From Gerris lacustris (lineage: Eukaryota > Arthropoda > Insecta > Hemiptera > Gerridae), in contig OX578283.1 in assembly GCA_951217055.1 (NCBI GenBank), positions 60,889,832 to 60,953,831 of the forward strand: a DNA stretch of 64,000 nt, given 5' to 3'. Positions within the stretch are counted from its first letter, which is position 1; every line of letters starts with the position of its first letter. The position numbers and the translations under genes were made by a program. The notes beneath the pieces are model-generated. The model did no database searches, had not been told where the DNA came from, and saw only the letters and a list, made by a program, of their open reading frames with translations. Shown here in pieces: positions 35,185 to 46,787 of the stretch.

Positions 35185-35640
35185 TTCTTTAGACTGTTAC
35201 TCCCCTATGTGGTTTTTTTTTTTTAGAATATAAAAGACTGACTAAATAAAAATTAAGACAAAGGGTAGTTTAGTCCAATGCACTTTGGGACAAAGGAATA
35301 TCACACTTTTGTTTTTATATGGGGGTTAGAAGTCTAAAGAAGAACATTCTGAGACCTTCTTTAGATTGTTTCTACCCACTGTTTATTTTTTTTTTTTTAT
35401 AAGGGGAGTAACAATCTAAAGACAGTGGCGTAACTATGGGCCCGCACGGGCACGGATTGCGGGAGGGCCCCCAGCGCCAGGGGGCCTCCAAATCATCGTC
35501 GAGGGGGCCCCCAGTTCTAAGCGCAAGAGGTTTTTTTTTTGCTCATCAATTTTGTTTGGTGAAGGGCCCCCAAAAAGTTCTTGCGGGGGGGCCCCCAATG
35601 CCCTAGCTACGCCACTGTCTAAAGAAGCACCGAATGCAGG
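35185..35640 (+). mobile_element. Family C element, split by a nested hAT MITE
   Basis: Starts GGTACTTCTTTAGACTGTTA and ends CTAAAGAAGCACC after the insertion. The usual alternating hairpin words lie at 35335-35380 and 35403. Confidence 0.8.
35423..35617. mobile_element. hAT-type MITE, 195 bp, 8-bp target duplication
   Basis: CAGTGGCGTAACTA and inverse TAGCTACGCCACTG, flanked by exact TCTAAAGA (35415-35422, 35618-35625). GC-rich GGGCCCCC interior. Confidence 0.93.
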
Positions 35641-36447
35641 ATTATGATACTACGATCTGGTCAAACCGTCTCCCATTTGTTCAATTTATGAAGAACCGAG
35701 CACTTTATTTGATCATCAATAATTTTACTCTTCTGGGAGATTTAAAAAGATGCAAAACAGGTTCAAAGAAATTTCTTAACGCTCTAAGCAGGTTGACAGA
35801 TCCACAGATAGTGAACAATATTTAAAGCAAGATCAATAAAAAAATGAAACAGTTGGATTCAGATAAATTTAATTAAGTGTGGTACTTTTCAGTCAGATTA
35901 CAGAAATTGTTACATTTGGAACATATCTATTCAGACGGGTACATTGCATGAGTTAATGTATCTGAGTGTTGTGTATTTAAACTTCCTTTTGCATAGGCAG
36001 AATGGTTAGTCCAAAGGTATTCTTCCTGAGCACAGTTAACACATTGATGGTGGATCACCTTCCGGGAACGTGGTGCTGGTCAGCGGGTGCTGAATGTGGT
36101 CACTGAGGTGGACAACATTCTGAGAATGCTCCCAAGTACACTTCTATCTATTTTTTTATACCCAGACCCATGGTTCAGATTCTTTCTAACCAGTTAGCCG
36201 TGTAGAGCCCATCCGTACAGCTATATACATCCTTTCCACTCTCTCCTATCTTTTTTTGTTCTAAAGTTGATTATTATATTTATTTCCCAGCTCCTGCATA
36301 GTGCTAAGCAATTTTTCGTCCTCCATCAACATATTAACCCATGACAACTACTAATTAAATGAGGTGTCTCTTCCTCTCTTAGGGTATTCATCCTAACCAA
36401 ATAGATGAAAAATGCTAATTAAAATTCATTCTATTATATTTACATAC

Positions 36448-36654
36448 CCCGTAAAGAAGTCCAAATTCTTCATATGGAAGTTTCTGTTCCTTGGGTACGA
36501 CATCCTTAGCCAGTTTGAGCAGAGGATCTTCATATCCCCAAAGAAGCTGCCTCACTGAAACCTCTACGAACGGTTTGATCTTCAGAATATCCATGATAGA
36601 TGCCATAGCCAATCTCAAAAACCTAGCTGCGTGCTTACTTTGACTGGTGGCCGA
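36448..36654 (-). CDS. CD36-family exon (apical helix region)
   Basis: 207 bp, 69 codons, phase 0 at both ends. It starts SATSQSKHAARFLRLAM after ttctAG and ends EFGLLYG before GTATGT. It includes the KPFVEVSVRQLLWGYEDPLL segment, which corresponds to the helical region plus the conserved 'V.E.LWGY.DP' block found across CD36/SCARB proteins. In known CD36-family structures this region forms the helical bundle at the membrane-distal apex where ligands bind (family knowledge, not visible here). Confidence 0.95.
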
Positions 36655-36989
36655 CTAGAAAATAAAATAATAATCATGCTTAAATAATATTATAAACTAT
36701 ACTTTCACCACAAAATGTTGGCTTCGATTCAATAAAAGCCATTATTATTTTTAGAAGTTAAGCTTTATTTTCGTAGACTTGGCTCCAGCGATAGATGCTC
36801 AAGCAATAGTTGCCCAGCGACTATTGCTGAGGACTTCTCTTCTGAGTTTGCAAACTGTAGAGCGACCCTTAACATGTAAACTCTTGTAATTCTGTGCCAG
36901 TGACTAATGCTTAGCGGCTATCCCTTAGTGTCTATCACTGGAGTCGCATCTAGGAAAACTTACCTAAATTATCAGACAGATAATATATG

Positions 36990-37144
36990 CAGGATCGGAC
37001 TGGCTATAATGGAGCTCGGGAGTTTTCCCGGTGGGCCAGTCTGGTTAAGGCCTAAAATGGGCCAGTTCCTTGGCCAACTCAAGGCTTGAGGGCCGGTCTG
37101 ATGGAGAAACTCCCGGGCCGAAATTTCTTTCCAGTCCGACCCAG
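36990..37144. mobile_element. hAT-type MITE, 155 bp, 8-bp target duplication, beside a splice donor
   Basis: CAGGATCGGACTGG and inverse CCAGTCCGACCCAG, flanked by exact AATATATG (36982-36989, 37145-37152). Sits 31 bp inside the intron from the 37176 exon end. Confidence 0.92.
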
Positions 37145-37175
37145 AATATATGTAAATAAAACAAGTGACACTTAC

Positions 37176-37317
37176 CAACATAGGAATGTTGGGCACAACC
37201 ACCAAATCAGATTCATCAGCGGCAGATTGTTCGGGATCAAAAACATAATGCTTCTGTTGCTGGAATGTTACAGTACCGTTATCGTTGAATTTCAAGTTCA
37301 CCTTTTCCCATGTCTCT
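37176..37317 (-). CDS. CD36-family exon (ectodomain strand NGTVT)
   Basis: First recognisable exon: 142 bp, entered with one base completing a split codon (probably Arg), then 47 codons. It begins ETWEKVNLKF, contains the NDNGTVTF sequon and strand typical of CD36 proteins, then the YVFDPEQS and NIPML blocks. Acceptor is ..ttacAG and donor is TTG|GTAAG at 37175. The split first codon shows that at least one more coding exon lies upstream. No GPY-type exon end was found on the minus strand up to 64000. A 155-bp hAT-type element ends 31 bp from the donor, inside the following intron. Confidence 0.9.
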
Positions 37318-37329
37318 CTGTAACACACA

Positions 37330-39050
37330 AAGATAACTTTTGATTAGAACACTGGTTATATTCAAAACAAGATCATCGCATAAAGGAAACAATATGGGTC
37401 AGATACATTACATTAAAAGTGAAATTATTTAGTCAGATTATACGGAAACCATTTGTAAGCATCGGAATCTAGAGAAGATAGTTAACGCAAGGGTTAAACT
37501 GCAGTTATCCAGCCACCTAAGAGAAGAGGTTAGAAAAGCGGGGGAGCCTCACCCAAATATATATCATCTCTTAAGTGTATAAATCAAGCAAAATTATACC
37601 GCCAAGCGATTCTCGACTGTATTGATCAGTGAAGATTAGCTAATGCGTGATTTAATGTACCTACTTATTAATTTAGGTAAATTTTCAGTGTGTGATAAAT
37701 TTAACTTTTTTTTGACACATTCCATTTTCGTTTGTAGCCCTGAATTGATGTTGTAAGTCAAAGGCAAATTTATTTTGTAGAACTGATTTTAAAAATATGT
37801 GCCTTGAACACACAGATAAAACCATATGGCATATGGTATAAATTGAAAATTATCCACAAAAGTTTACACCTCACAAATACTGAAATATACTATACTAAAT
37901 TGATCTATAGAAGAACAGAATACATTGAGAATACAGAAAATGAGCAGTAAATACATTAAAGATCAACAAAAATCCAATTTTTAAGAGTGTCAGTGTTGAA
38001 AATCCACAGAATTCATAAGATATATGTAATACCGTTTCTCATAACAAGAGAAATAGTAGGCGCCTCAAGCGTTTTCTATTTTATAACATGAATCAAATAT
38101 TGATATAAATTATTATAAAATAAATAATTCATAGGTCAGAAAACAAAACAAAGCCTACTCTGTAATATAAATTTATGAAAATTAAGCTTGAAGTCACGAA
38201 TTCGGCTTAAAATAAAGCTTTATGCTTCAAGAGTTGCATTTTAAGTCGAATCCGTTATAAACAAGAAGATAAAAACTTACTGACAGATGTTTTTAAAGTG
38301 TTTTGCTGAAGTTTTTACAAAATACTTAAAGCTTTTTGTATTATACCTTTTATCTTGGACGATATGGTTGAAAAGATAATAGGCTTAAAATTTACATCAT
38401 TCTACGATTTCACAATCACAGGTGTAGAAAAGGAATAAGTAGGTTCATGAATAACTATTTTTTGGAGTAGCATTTTTATTCTTACCTCTGTACTAAGATA
38501 AACATAAATCTGCTTTTAGAACTTTCACTGTTCTTTTGACTTGAAGGTTTTTACTAGGTAAAGACATAAAACTTAACACTCGCTCAACAAAAGTAGAAGA
38601 AAAAATAGTGTTTTGAATTGAATAAGTTAAAGTAGAGAAGTTGGCAATTGGCGGCTCACCAAAACCGGAAACAGTGTTGCCTGATTTTACTTCTTTAAAA
38701 AAAATTGACACTACTGACTATAGCACGATAGCAGGTATTTTTATTATTATTGTATACAATATAATAATATTTATCATGTTGTATATTATAAAAATTGCTA
38801 CAAATATGTTGTAATAACTATGTAAACTCATAAATAGTTTTAATCGTATAATTTACACTGCGAAGTCAACATAATCAGAAAACATATGTTTTGCGTGCTT
38901 GTTTGCTTGTTTACATTTACTATATTTACTATAACAACATAATAAAGAACCTACTCACACGTTAACCTAATATCAAAACAGTAGATAAAAATACAATAAT
39001 ATTATAGGTATGTAACAATAAATGTAATATAATATACTATAATATTATTA
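37330..39050. other. Nothing recognised; expected location of upstream intron
   Basis: No exon with CD36-family N-terminal features found on the minus strand. A (TA) run lies at 39058-39082. Confidence 0.4.
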
Positions 39051-39169
39051 TGTAAATGTATATATATATATATATATATATAATAGTGCACTATCAGACC
39101 CCGATTTCAGGCTCCTTGCACCCAAGGCAAAGAATTCTTGTAGCCAATCCCTTTCATTATTTATTTTTT

Positions 39170-39515
39170 TTACTTTTTAGGTTTCTGTACTAAGTACGAA
39201 AAGAAACCTTAAACGGCTCTGTCTGTCTGTCCGTTGGCATGTTTCAATTCATAAACTACTATAGCTAGGAACATGAAATTCAGCACACATTTTTAGAGTT
39301 TCCACATTTCCAAGATGGCGGCCAATATGGTGGAAGACTAAAAAAATGTATTTAGTCACCATGACATGTTATATATCAATTTAAAGGTCTTGAAGCGTAG
39401 TAAAAGAATATGCGCAACTATTAAAATTTTATACTTAATAATTTTAACTTAACCGTACAGAAACCGGCAATTATCATCTCACGTACTAACGTGAAACGCG
39501 CCTTACTTGTTTAAA
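39170..39515 (+). mobile_element. Family F element
   Basis: TTTAGGTTTCTGTACTAAGT to GTGAAACGCGCCTTACTTGT. Contains GGTTTCTGTAC and inverse GTACAGAAACC near its ends. Matches 33550-33960. Confidence 0.7.
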
Positions 39516-39524
39516 ATAGGTCTG

Positions 39525-39660
39525 TCGTCTGAATGCAGACACGTCTTAAACTACAGGGCCGATTCCGATAAAATTTGGCGTACATGTTCAGAAAAAATAC
39601 ACCATGAGGCAAAATCGAGTCATGAACTGCGGCCTTGAGATATGATTATACTTTTAAGAA
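39525..39660 (+). mobile_element. Family A fragment
   Basis: AAACTACAGGGCCGATTCCG, AAATTTGGCGTACATGTTCA and GAGGCAAAATCGAG match family A positions 520-600. Confidence 0.7.
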
Positions 39661-40975
39661 TCATAATCCAATTTTGAAATAGTTTTAACGAAAGTATGAT
39701 GGCAATCTATGCAGCTAACCTTTTAAAATAAGCTTTTGAATTCTATCTTATAACAATAATAATGTAATAATTAAATTGTAACGTTATACAAACCACTGAT
39801 TTATTTATAAGCTTAAGTCGTATGATTCTTTATCTATATCCTTAAAATAATCTATTACTTTCATTTTTATCGTCTCGGAAGCTGGAATGTCTTAAGCTTA
39901 ACTTAATTCTTTTTTTGTATCTATTGTTTTTTTGTTTTTTTGTTTTTTTTTTAATAATTTATACGTTAAAAGAACAATAAACCTATTTTCGGTTCAAACA
40001 AACAAAAAAAAGTAGGAAGGAACAAACATTTAGTTCTATTATTGTTTCCTGTATACAAGAGATTTGTACTCTGACACAAAGCAAGGAACACGAAGCAGAT
40101 ATCACAATAATAGACCGTATTGATTGTTTCAATAACAAAAAACCTTATCCAAGTTTGACGATTTTTTTTTAGTTAATTGTTTGTAATTGTAATTTTAGAA
40201 GAAAAGTTATCAACATTTTTTTTTCTTTACTTCTTTTTGAACAAGGAAACAATACATAGTTTGATTATGAGTTATTTGGTATTAATTTATTGGTTTTCAA
40301 CACAATTGCTATAAGATACGATAGAAAAATCAGGCCCTAATCAGTAAGCCAGACATAGGATACGGTTTTATTTCTTCTACTCCATTGATTTAAGAGAAGT
40401 TAGAGAAACAGAAATGACAAAAAAAACAAAAAAAAACTTTAAATTAATAGACAACAATAACATAAAATGTAATAATGTAGTTGATCGGGACTAAAACCCA
40501 AAAGAAAAAAAAGAAAAAATAACAGAAAAGAAAATCGGCATTCATAAGAATACAGAATTTTTAATTAATCAATTACTTCGTTTCCATGAGTTTTCAAACC
40601 ATAAGTGTTTCCATGAGGAATTTCCAAAACAGTTATCACAACAATTTTGAAAACGGTAAACTCCCAGACTAGTTATAGTTAAGTCAGGTTATAATATCTC
40701 TGCTCATCATACCTACTGCGCATGTCCCAATTCTGTAATCAATTTAATACCCAAACCAATTTCAATACAAAACCAAAAATTTGATGTTGTGACCTTGAAG
40801 TCAAAACTTTTTTTGAAATAAACGTTTCCATGGGGTTTTGAATACTAAAACCGTTTTCAAAACGGTTTTAAGAACTCATGGAAACGTAGTAATCAGGAAG
40901 TTGGGATATAACAGGAGGTGGCTTGGTTTTCACTTCAGTACTATTCTTCACCACTAGGAGTGAACACAAAAACAC
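39660..40975. other. Intergenic, nothing recognised
   Basis: A small inverted pair around 40568-40600 and 40845-40890 (CGTTTCCATGAGTTTTCAAA / GAACTCATGGAAACG) may be ends of a short element of about 320 bp. Confidence 0.4.
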
Positions 40976-40980
40976 ATCCT

Positions 40981-41472
40981 AAAAGGTGGAGATATACATC
41001 CGTCAAATTGGGGAAGTAGCTTGCATGCCAAAAGAGGGTATTTGCCAGTAACTGGCATACTAAAGACTCGTCCAGACTGCCGAACCGAACAGAGGAAACG
41101 AGCAGAGCATCGGTCTCTGCGCATGCCCAGTGTAAAGTACAGCACGCATACAGTGAACGCTACAGGCGTGCCATTTAACAAAAAAGGCGGAGATACACAT
41201 GCCGTCAAATTGGGGAAGTAGTTTGCATGCCAAAAGAGGGTATTTGCCAGTAACTGGCATACCAAGGATTTTTATTAGGTTTTTATTTTATCTGCTTGCT
41301 TGCCAGCTGTAGGCATGCCATTTACCATATCCACGTGCAAGTAGCTTGCACGTGCAAGTAGCTGGCATGTTTTTGTTCAAGCTACAGGCATGTGTATCTC
41401 CGCCTATACGCGGGCAAGTAGCTGGTATATTTTTGTGTAAACTACAGGCATGTGTTGTGTATCTCCACCTTA
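40981..41472. mobile_element. Family L element
   Basis: AAGGTGGAGATATACA at the left and TGTGTATCTCCACCTT inverted at the right. A block of about 80 bp (GTCAAATTGGGGAAGTAG ... GGGTATTTGCCAGTAACTGG) is repeated directly at 40991-41066 and 41198-41266. Many GTAGCTTGCATGCC / GTAGCTGGCATG words. Confidence 0.7.
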
Positions 41473-41804
41473 ATTCAATGTTAACCCATGAAGTGGAGAC
41501 ATTTTTAACAAAAGGAAGGTTTCAAGATGCAGGTTGTAAACAAGTGCGATTTTGTTGTCATATTATTACGTTGTACGTTGTACAAAAAGGGTAGATAACA
41601 TTAACTCAGTTGTTATAGTACACATTATTTCACAAAATTGTTCGATTCGAACAAGCTTACACAATGCTAATAAATTTAATTTAACAATGCGTAATATGTT
41701 GGTATTTAGATTGTAAATGAATAGTGATCCCACAATAATTTAATATTGTTGTTGATTGTGGATCTTTTAAGATGTAACATAAAATAAACTCTTCTCATAT
41801 AATT

Positions 41805-41850
41805 TTAGCAATATTTCGACTCTGCTTTGAGTCATTTTCAAGCATCTTTA
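41805..41850 (-). other. TTGAAAATGACTC-hairpin-GAGTCGAAA motif
   Basis: On the minus strand CTTGAAAATGACTCAAAGCA then GAGTCGAAATAT. Exact 5-bp stem GACTC/GAGTC. Confidence 0.45.
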
Positions 41851-41869
41851 ACAATGATGTTCTTGGTAT

Positions 41870-42085
41870 CTCGGTGGTGACCACGTCTCGAAGGGTGTAC
41901 GTCCCGACGTTTCACTCTTAATACTAGAAGCATCTTCAGGGGTATTCATAGGGTCCTTGGTTTCACTCCTGTCTTAAACCAAGGACACCATGAATCCGCT
42001 CCTAATACTAGAACCATCTTAGATGCTTCTAGTATTAGGAGCGAAACGTCGGGAAGTACACCCTTCGAGACGCGGTCACCACCGC
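41870..42085. repeat. Inverted pair carrying the hairpin/GAAACGTCGGG motif
   Basis: GGTGACCACGTCTCGAAGGG ... CCCGACGTTTCACTC (41874-41935) pairs with GAGCGAAACGTCGGGAAGTA ... ACGCGGTCACC (42039-42083). Each arm holds GATGCTTCTAGTATTA-(A/G)GAG-GAAACGTCGGG, on opposite strands. Confidence 0.8.
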
Positions 42086-42289
42086 GGAACACCCAGAACT
42101 TCATTATAATTGTAACCACGAAAGCCTTCGAACCTTACCTTTAAAAAATAATTTCAAGATAAAAAGAACTTTTTATAAACTACGTTTTTAAATTTTCTGT
42201 TGAATCATATGTAATGTTGATAATATAATTGTTCTTGTTATATAATATGTAATGTTAGTAAAAAAAAAAAAAAAAAAAAAAAAAAATAG

Positions 42290-43800
42290 TTCTGAATTTA
42301 TTTACTTTACATAAATGACAATCATCTAGAGAGCTGATCTTAAACCTATAAAAGGACAAATCTTTGTACAATGGATCTCCCCAACACCAAATCTAAACCG
42401 TGCCATCGATAAATTGAATAATATAAATAATATAATCGATATATTTCCTGTTTTGCTGTCATTCAATGTTTATCTTTTGTTTATAAAAATCTCAGAGATA
42501 AATATCACAAATTGGAAACCCGTCAAAATGAAGATTGTAAATATTGGATATGGCAAAACAAATAAAATAACATGCGGATTTTTTCCGAACTAACTTTCCA
42601 CACTGCAAAATCTGCTGAAAACCAATTAATTCTACTAAAAGATGGCTAAAAGCATTAAAATAATGCATTGTCATCGTGTTCTGAGCTATGCTAAAAGTTT
42701 CAAATGTCTAGCTATTCGGGAAGTTAGTTAGAAATCGATTGCCAGATTTGTACCGGACAAACAAACAAACAAACAAGAAACCAAGTTAATAAAAACGTAG
42801 TAATTAATAACAACAATGTCAAACTCTTACTGCTTTGTGAATAGTTTTTACAATAACTATTTTCACTTAATATGTTAATTATTAAGTTATTTGATACCGT
42901 TGTCGTAGAAGTCTTGGAAGTAGAAACTAGTCTTGTAAGAAAAAAAATTGTTAGATCTTTGATTGAGCCTACGTAAGCAACCAAGAACCCTTAGCAGTAT
43001 TTAATACAAAACTAAAATATCGTTGTGTGGTCTCTGTGATTCATTTTCGTAGAATGTTGGAATTTATATATAGGTTATATCCTTTGCTATCAATTATAAG
43101 AGTATATTAGATTGTTAAAGTCCAGCATATCAGTTATACAATGCGTAAATCACTGCAGATATATAGAGGATAACTGCATAAGACCATAAATCGTATTAAA
43201 AGAACAATAGTCGAAACTTATAAAAGGAATAAAAAAGAGCACGAGACTTCAATAACAATGGGAAACACAATCTTTTAACACTTAGATGTCATAATTTATC
43301 GTTTAATAACGAAAACCTTATCACCTATCATTTTGTCATGGAGGAGAAAGGATGTTTCTGGAGTTTATCATCTTAAAGCATAAGGTACAAGATGACAGCA
43401 GTTAGGTCGGTTGTAAACAAGGAAATAGAAAACTGTAACCGACACAAACCTGTTACGAAGTAAATCCCCAAGAAATACCGTCAGTGGGTCAAACAAACGC
43501 GTAACAGATCTAGCACAAACACCTACGTTAAATAAACTGCAACAACTAACACCTCGTCATCGTGAAATATTTCAATTACGTACTGACATTAGCTACGGTG
43601 TATTTGATGTAATAAAAAGAGATCTTTAAATAAAAATTATATAAGTAAGATGAAGATGATATAAACTGGTTCTAATACTGTAGGGATTTACTGTGTATAT
43701 CATTTTAGATATAAAGTGCAAATGATATCTTAAATTTTTACTTTCTAGTACATGAAGTGAATATTTTAATAAACAGGTCAAGTGTGTGCTAATCAGCACA
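42290..43800. other. Intergenic, nothing recognised
   Basis: Begins after a pure A run (about 42258-42286). No shared repeat and no supported ORF. Confidence 0.45.
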
Positions 43801-43805
43801 CAGCG

Positions 43806-44495
43806 AGGGTCCGTAGGCCACACTATATAGTCTTTAACTGTAAAGTGTAAAAACAGTTTTTCTTTAAAATGCTAAAAATCTTACTTTGAACCATTCTATG
43901 GGTCTGATATTCTCAAAACACATAAACACACTCTGATAAAATATTTTTTTTGCCACTGATCCGGACTAGAAACCATATAAATACATCGAAAAGACCATAA
44001 CTATAAAAAAACGTATTTTGTCAATAAAAAATAAAATAATATTTTTTTTCGAAATTTCCAAAAAATCTTTACTTTTGGTCGAAGAATGTTCAGGAATTTT
44101 ATCAGATATTTTGCACTTCACATAAGCGAGATAGAGGGGGGGGGGGGCACGTTTCACACCCACTTCAAACTTGCTTACGCTCGCCCTATCAAAGTTATAT
44201 CCAAAGAATTATATATTTTTGTAATCAGCTCGACGTACCCTTTCATATGATACCCCTCATGGTGTCGAAAAAAAGTAAAAAAATTTAACCCTTAAGTTTT
44301 TTTTACCCTAATTTTTTTGAAAAATATTTTTTTTAAGTCGCTATATTTTTAAAATATGTGGGTTGGTACAAGACACATACATGCCAAATTTCAAAGTGAT
44401 CGGACGAAAGGTGTAACCGTGAGAGCACGCGAGAGGACGGACGGGCAGGCACACGCAGGAAAATATAAGGGTCCTTGGTTTTGCCTACGGACCCT
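43806..44495. mobile_element. Family J TIR element, 690 bp
   Basis: AGGGTCCGTAGG and exact inverse CCTACGGACCCT. On the minus strand it has CGTCCGATCACTTTGAAATT + TGGCATGTATG after a GCCCGTCCGTCC run. Contains a G run (44137-44146). Confidence 0.8.
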
Positions 44496-44689
44496 AATAG
44501 TATATGAAATATTTTGACACCACGAAAATGATGATTTCAAAGTTTATATGTGAATACTTTAGTTTACTTTCGCTGGCTCTGAGTCTTCAAAGGATTACTT
44601 TTTCGAACATTTGTCTGTTAACCCCAACTCTATCTTGGGCATAGTTAAGCATAAAGCCGCACGCTTCACATGCTAGTAATTCGAAGCTA

Positions 44690-45012
44690 CCTATTTATAT
44701 GGCATACAAGTAGAAGCATGCGAGTAGCTCGCAAAGGAGAGCTACTGGCATGTGTAACATAAAAAACAGGCGTGTGACAAGGATGCGAGCAAATCGCACA
44801 AGGTTTGATTTTTGCCTTGCCAATGGCACGAGTCAAAGGGTGGGGTAACTGAAAAGCGTGTCTAGTGCTAGTATCTCACACATGCACATGACTGATCATC
44901 ATGATAAAAGCATGCTGGATGGAAAATGTACACATATTCTACCAGCTATACTGACATGCGTTACTCGCCACTAGCATGATTTTTTACTTGAATGTTTATT
45001 TCCGCCTTACCA
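44690..45012. mobile_element. Family L relative, degraded
   Basis: GCATGCGAGTAGCTCGCA and AGCTACTGGCATGTGTAACA words, with TTTATTTCCGCCTTACC at the right. Related in vocabulary to 40981-41472. Confidence 0.4.
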
Positions 45013-45019
45013 AGAGTAA

Positions 45020-46185
45020 TCCACCTCGGTCTTGTTCAACCATTTACTACTAGGTCTTTTCTTCCTTCTCTTGCTCTCTACTTGACCTTATACAAGTATA
45101 TCAATGATTAGCTTCCATTCTTATTATAACAAACATCAGCCGTCAGCCACTTCCAAGCTCCATCTGTTTGCTCCTCATCAATTTGCCAATATCTCTGTGG
45201 TTTAGGAATTTGTCAATTTTTCTTCAGTGAGTTCATTCCTTTATCACAAGGAACATTGGACTAGATTTTGTCTTAATAGTAATTTAGACTAATTCCTTAA
45301 AAACGGTTGATTATAAACAACTTCAATCAATGCTATTTGTTGGTCTTTATCCGTATTTGCAAAAGATGAATTTTAATACCCACATTAAAAATGGTATATT
45401 TCTACGATGGTACGTATAAAACAGTCGGCTATTTGGATAAACCGTTCAAATACTAAAATGAGCTAAACTAATAAAATAATTAATTAAAATAGCAAAAGAA
45501 CTGATAAAAGACAATAGCTAATATCTATATGCAGTAATTAGAATTCCTTTTAACCAATTATTTCAAGAAATAAAACGTTCAAGAACATCATTCGATTCAA
45601 TTTGAAATACCAAAGAAACAACCTAATCATACCGATAATACAATCCATTTCAATATTAAAATAATAGACTTGTACTTAATTTCGTTCCAAAACTCATCTG
45701 AAGATTAATCGTTGAATCATTTATGGTTGGTTAAATATTAAATGAGTTTAATCGATTGGAAGTGTACAGTTAGTATGATTTCTATTGTGCTATTGAAAAT
45801 ACACTTAGTACAGATGATTGAAGGTTTTAAAAAGGCAACAGAATGTATAAGAAGAAATTAATATGTCTATTAAATGCAGCTCTTTGAGAGAGAACAATTA
45901 GAGGGAACAAATCAAAGCACAAGGTGTGGACGGTTAATAAGAGAATTGTGTTGGAAGCTTGGTTCAGTACGATTGCACATGGCTTCGTGAGAAAACAAAC
46001 TGAACAATGTCTTGACCTCCTTTTCTTACTAGTTCTTTTCTTTATAATCTTTACTAAAGTATTAACAGAACTGATAGAATCGCTTGAATGGATATGAAAA
46101 AGGGGAAAAAACCAAACCATCGATAACCATACATAATACTTTGCTTAAAATTTAAAGATTTTGTGACATTGATCATACATAAAGT
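45020..46185. other. Intergenic, nothing recognised
   Basis: AT-rich, no shared repeat. Confidence 0.45.
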
Positions 46186-46429
46186 AGTCGAGGATAGGTT
46201 TTTTTTCCCCCCGAAAAACCGTTTTTTCCGCATAACTCGAATACGGTCGACCGCAGCGGTCCGACGCAAAGGACCTTTTTTGTAGGTCTCGCAAAAAGGG
46301 AAAAATAGTTTTTTTTTTTTTTTTTTTTTTTTATTTTTTTTAAAGTGAATAGGAAAAAAGATACACGCCCCCGAAAAAGCCCCTAACACGGACGTCTAAG
46401 AGCGGGCCCCAGATGGGTGTCCATGACCT

Positions 46430-46570
46430 ATTGTGATAGCGCGAAAACTCGATTTTGATGGATTTACACGTTCTGAGGTCCTGTAGGACTAAAAAAAATT
46501 TTTTTAAAAAATGTCTGTCTGTCGTCTGTGAAGACAAGTGGAACCTGAACTACTGGGCCGATTTTGGTTA
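46430..46570 (+). mobile_element. Family A fragment
   Basis: TGTGATAGCGCGAAAACTCG, GATTTTGATGGATTTACACG and CTACTGGGCCGATTTTGG. Preceded (46190-46400) by an unassigned GC-rich block with the palindrome GACCGCAGCGGTC and a T run. Confidence 0.7.
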
Positions 46571-46787
46571 AAAGGAATAAATATCCCTTTAAAAAAAACC
46601 ATGCAATTGCTCTAAACACTTAATTAATCAAATAATTTGATTATAAAAATAATATTTTAAAAAAAACAAGCTTTTATTTGTATTCTTCTCAGCAATACCT
46701 TTCATTTGATACTATATCAAATTAATGTTGCTGTTCATCTATTAGTTTTTGTGTATTAGATAATATTTGATATTATAATTCGTTTTT

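Larger units (their letters stand above)
24738..37317 (-). other. Scavenger receptor class B / CD36-family gene, 3' seven coding exons (5' end missing)
   Basis: Seven exons at 37317-37176, 36654-36448, 34686-34460, 33120-32954, 29761-29640, 26529-26404 and 25022-24738 join in phase with AG acceptors and GT donors. They encode about 424 residues ending at TAA. Order and motifs match the CD36 ectodomain: NGTVT strand, FTGA, SIFPP, six loop cysteines, SFPHFY, GFWVDIQP, C-terminal membrane helix and cytosolic tail. CD36 proteins bind and move lipids or mediate uptake at the cell surface and are usually about 480-530 residues, so about 100 N-terminal residues with the first membrane helix are missing. 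I cannot tell whether this is an SR-B, emp/croquemort-like or SNMP member. Introns are 521 to about 3190 bp and are full of transposon insertions. Confidence 0.93.

Noticed and set aside
41940..41960. Minus-strand QGPYEYP reading, similar to the GPY end expected in the missing CD36-family exon
   Set aside because: It lies in the inverted repeat 41870-42085 and has no splice donor or upstream coding sequence.
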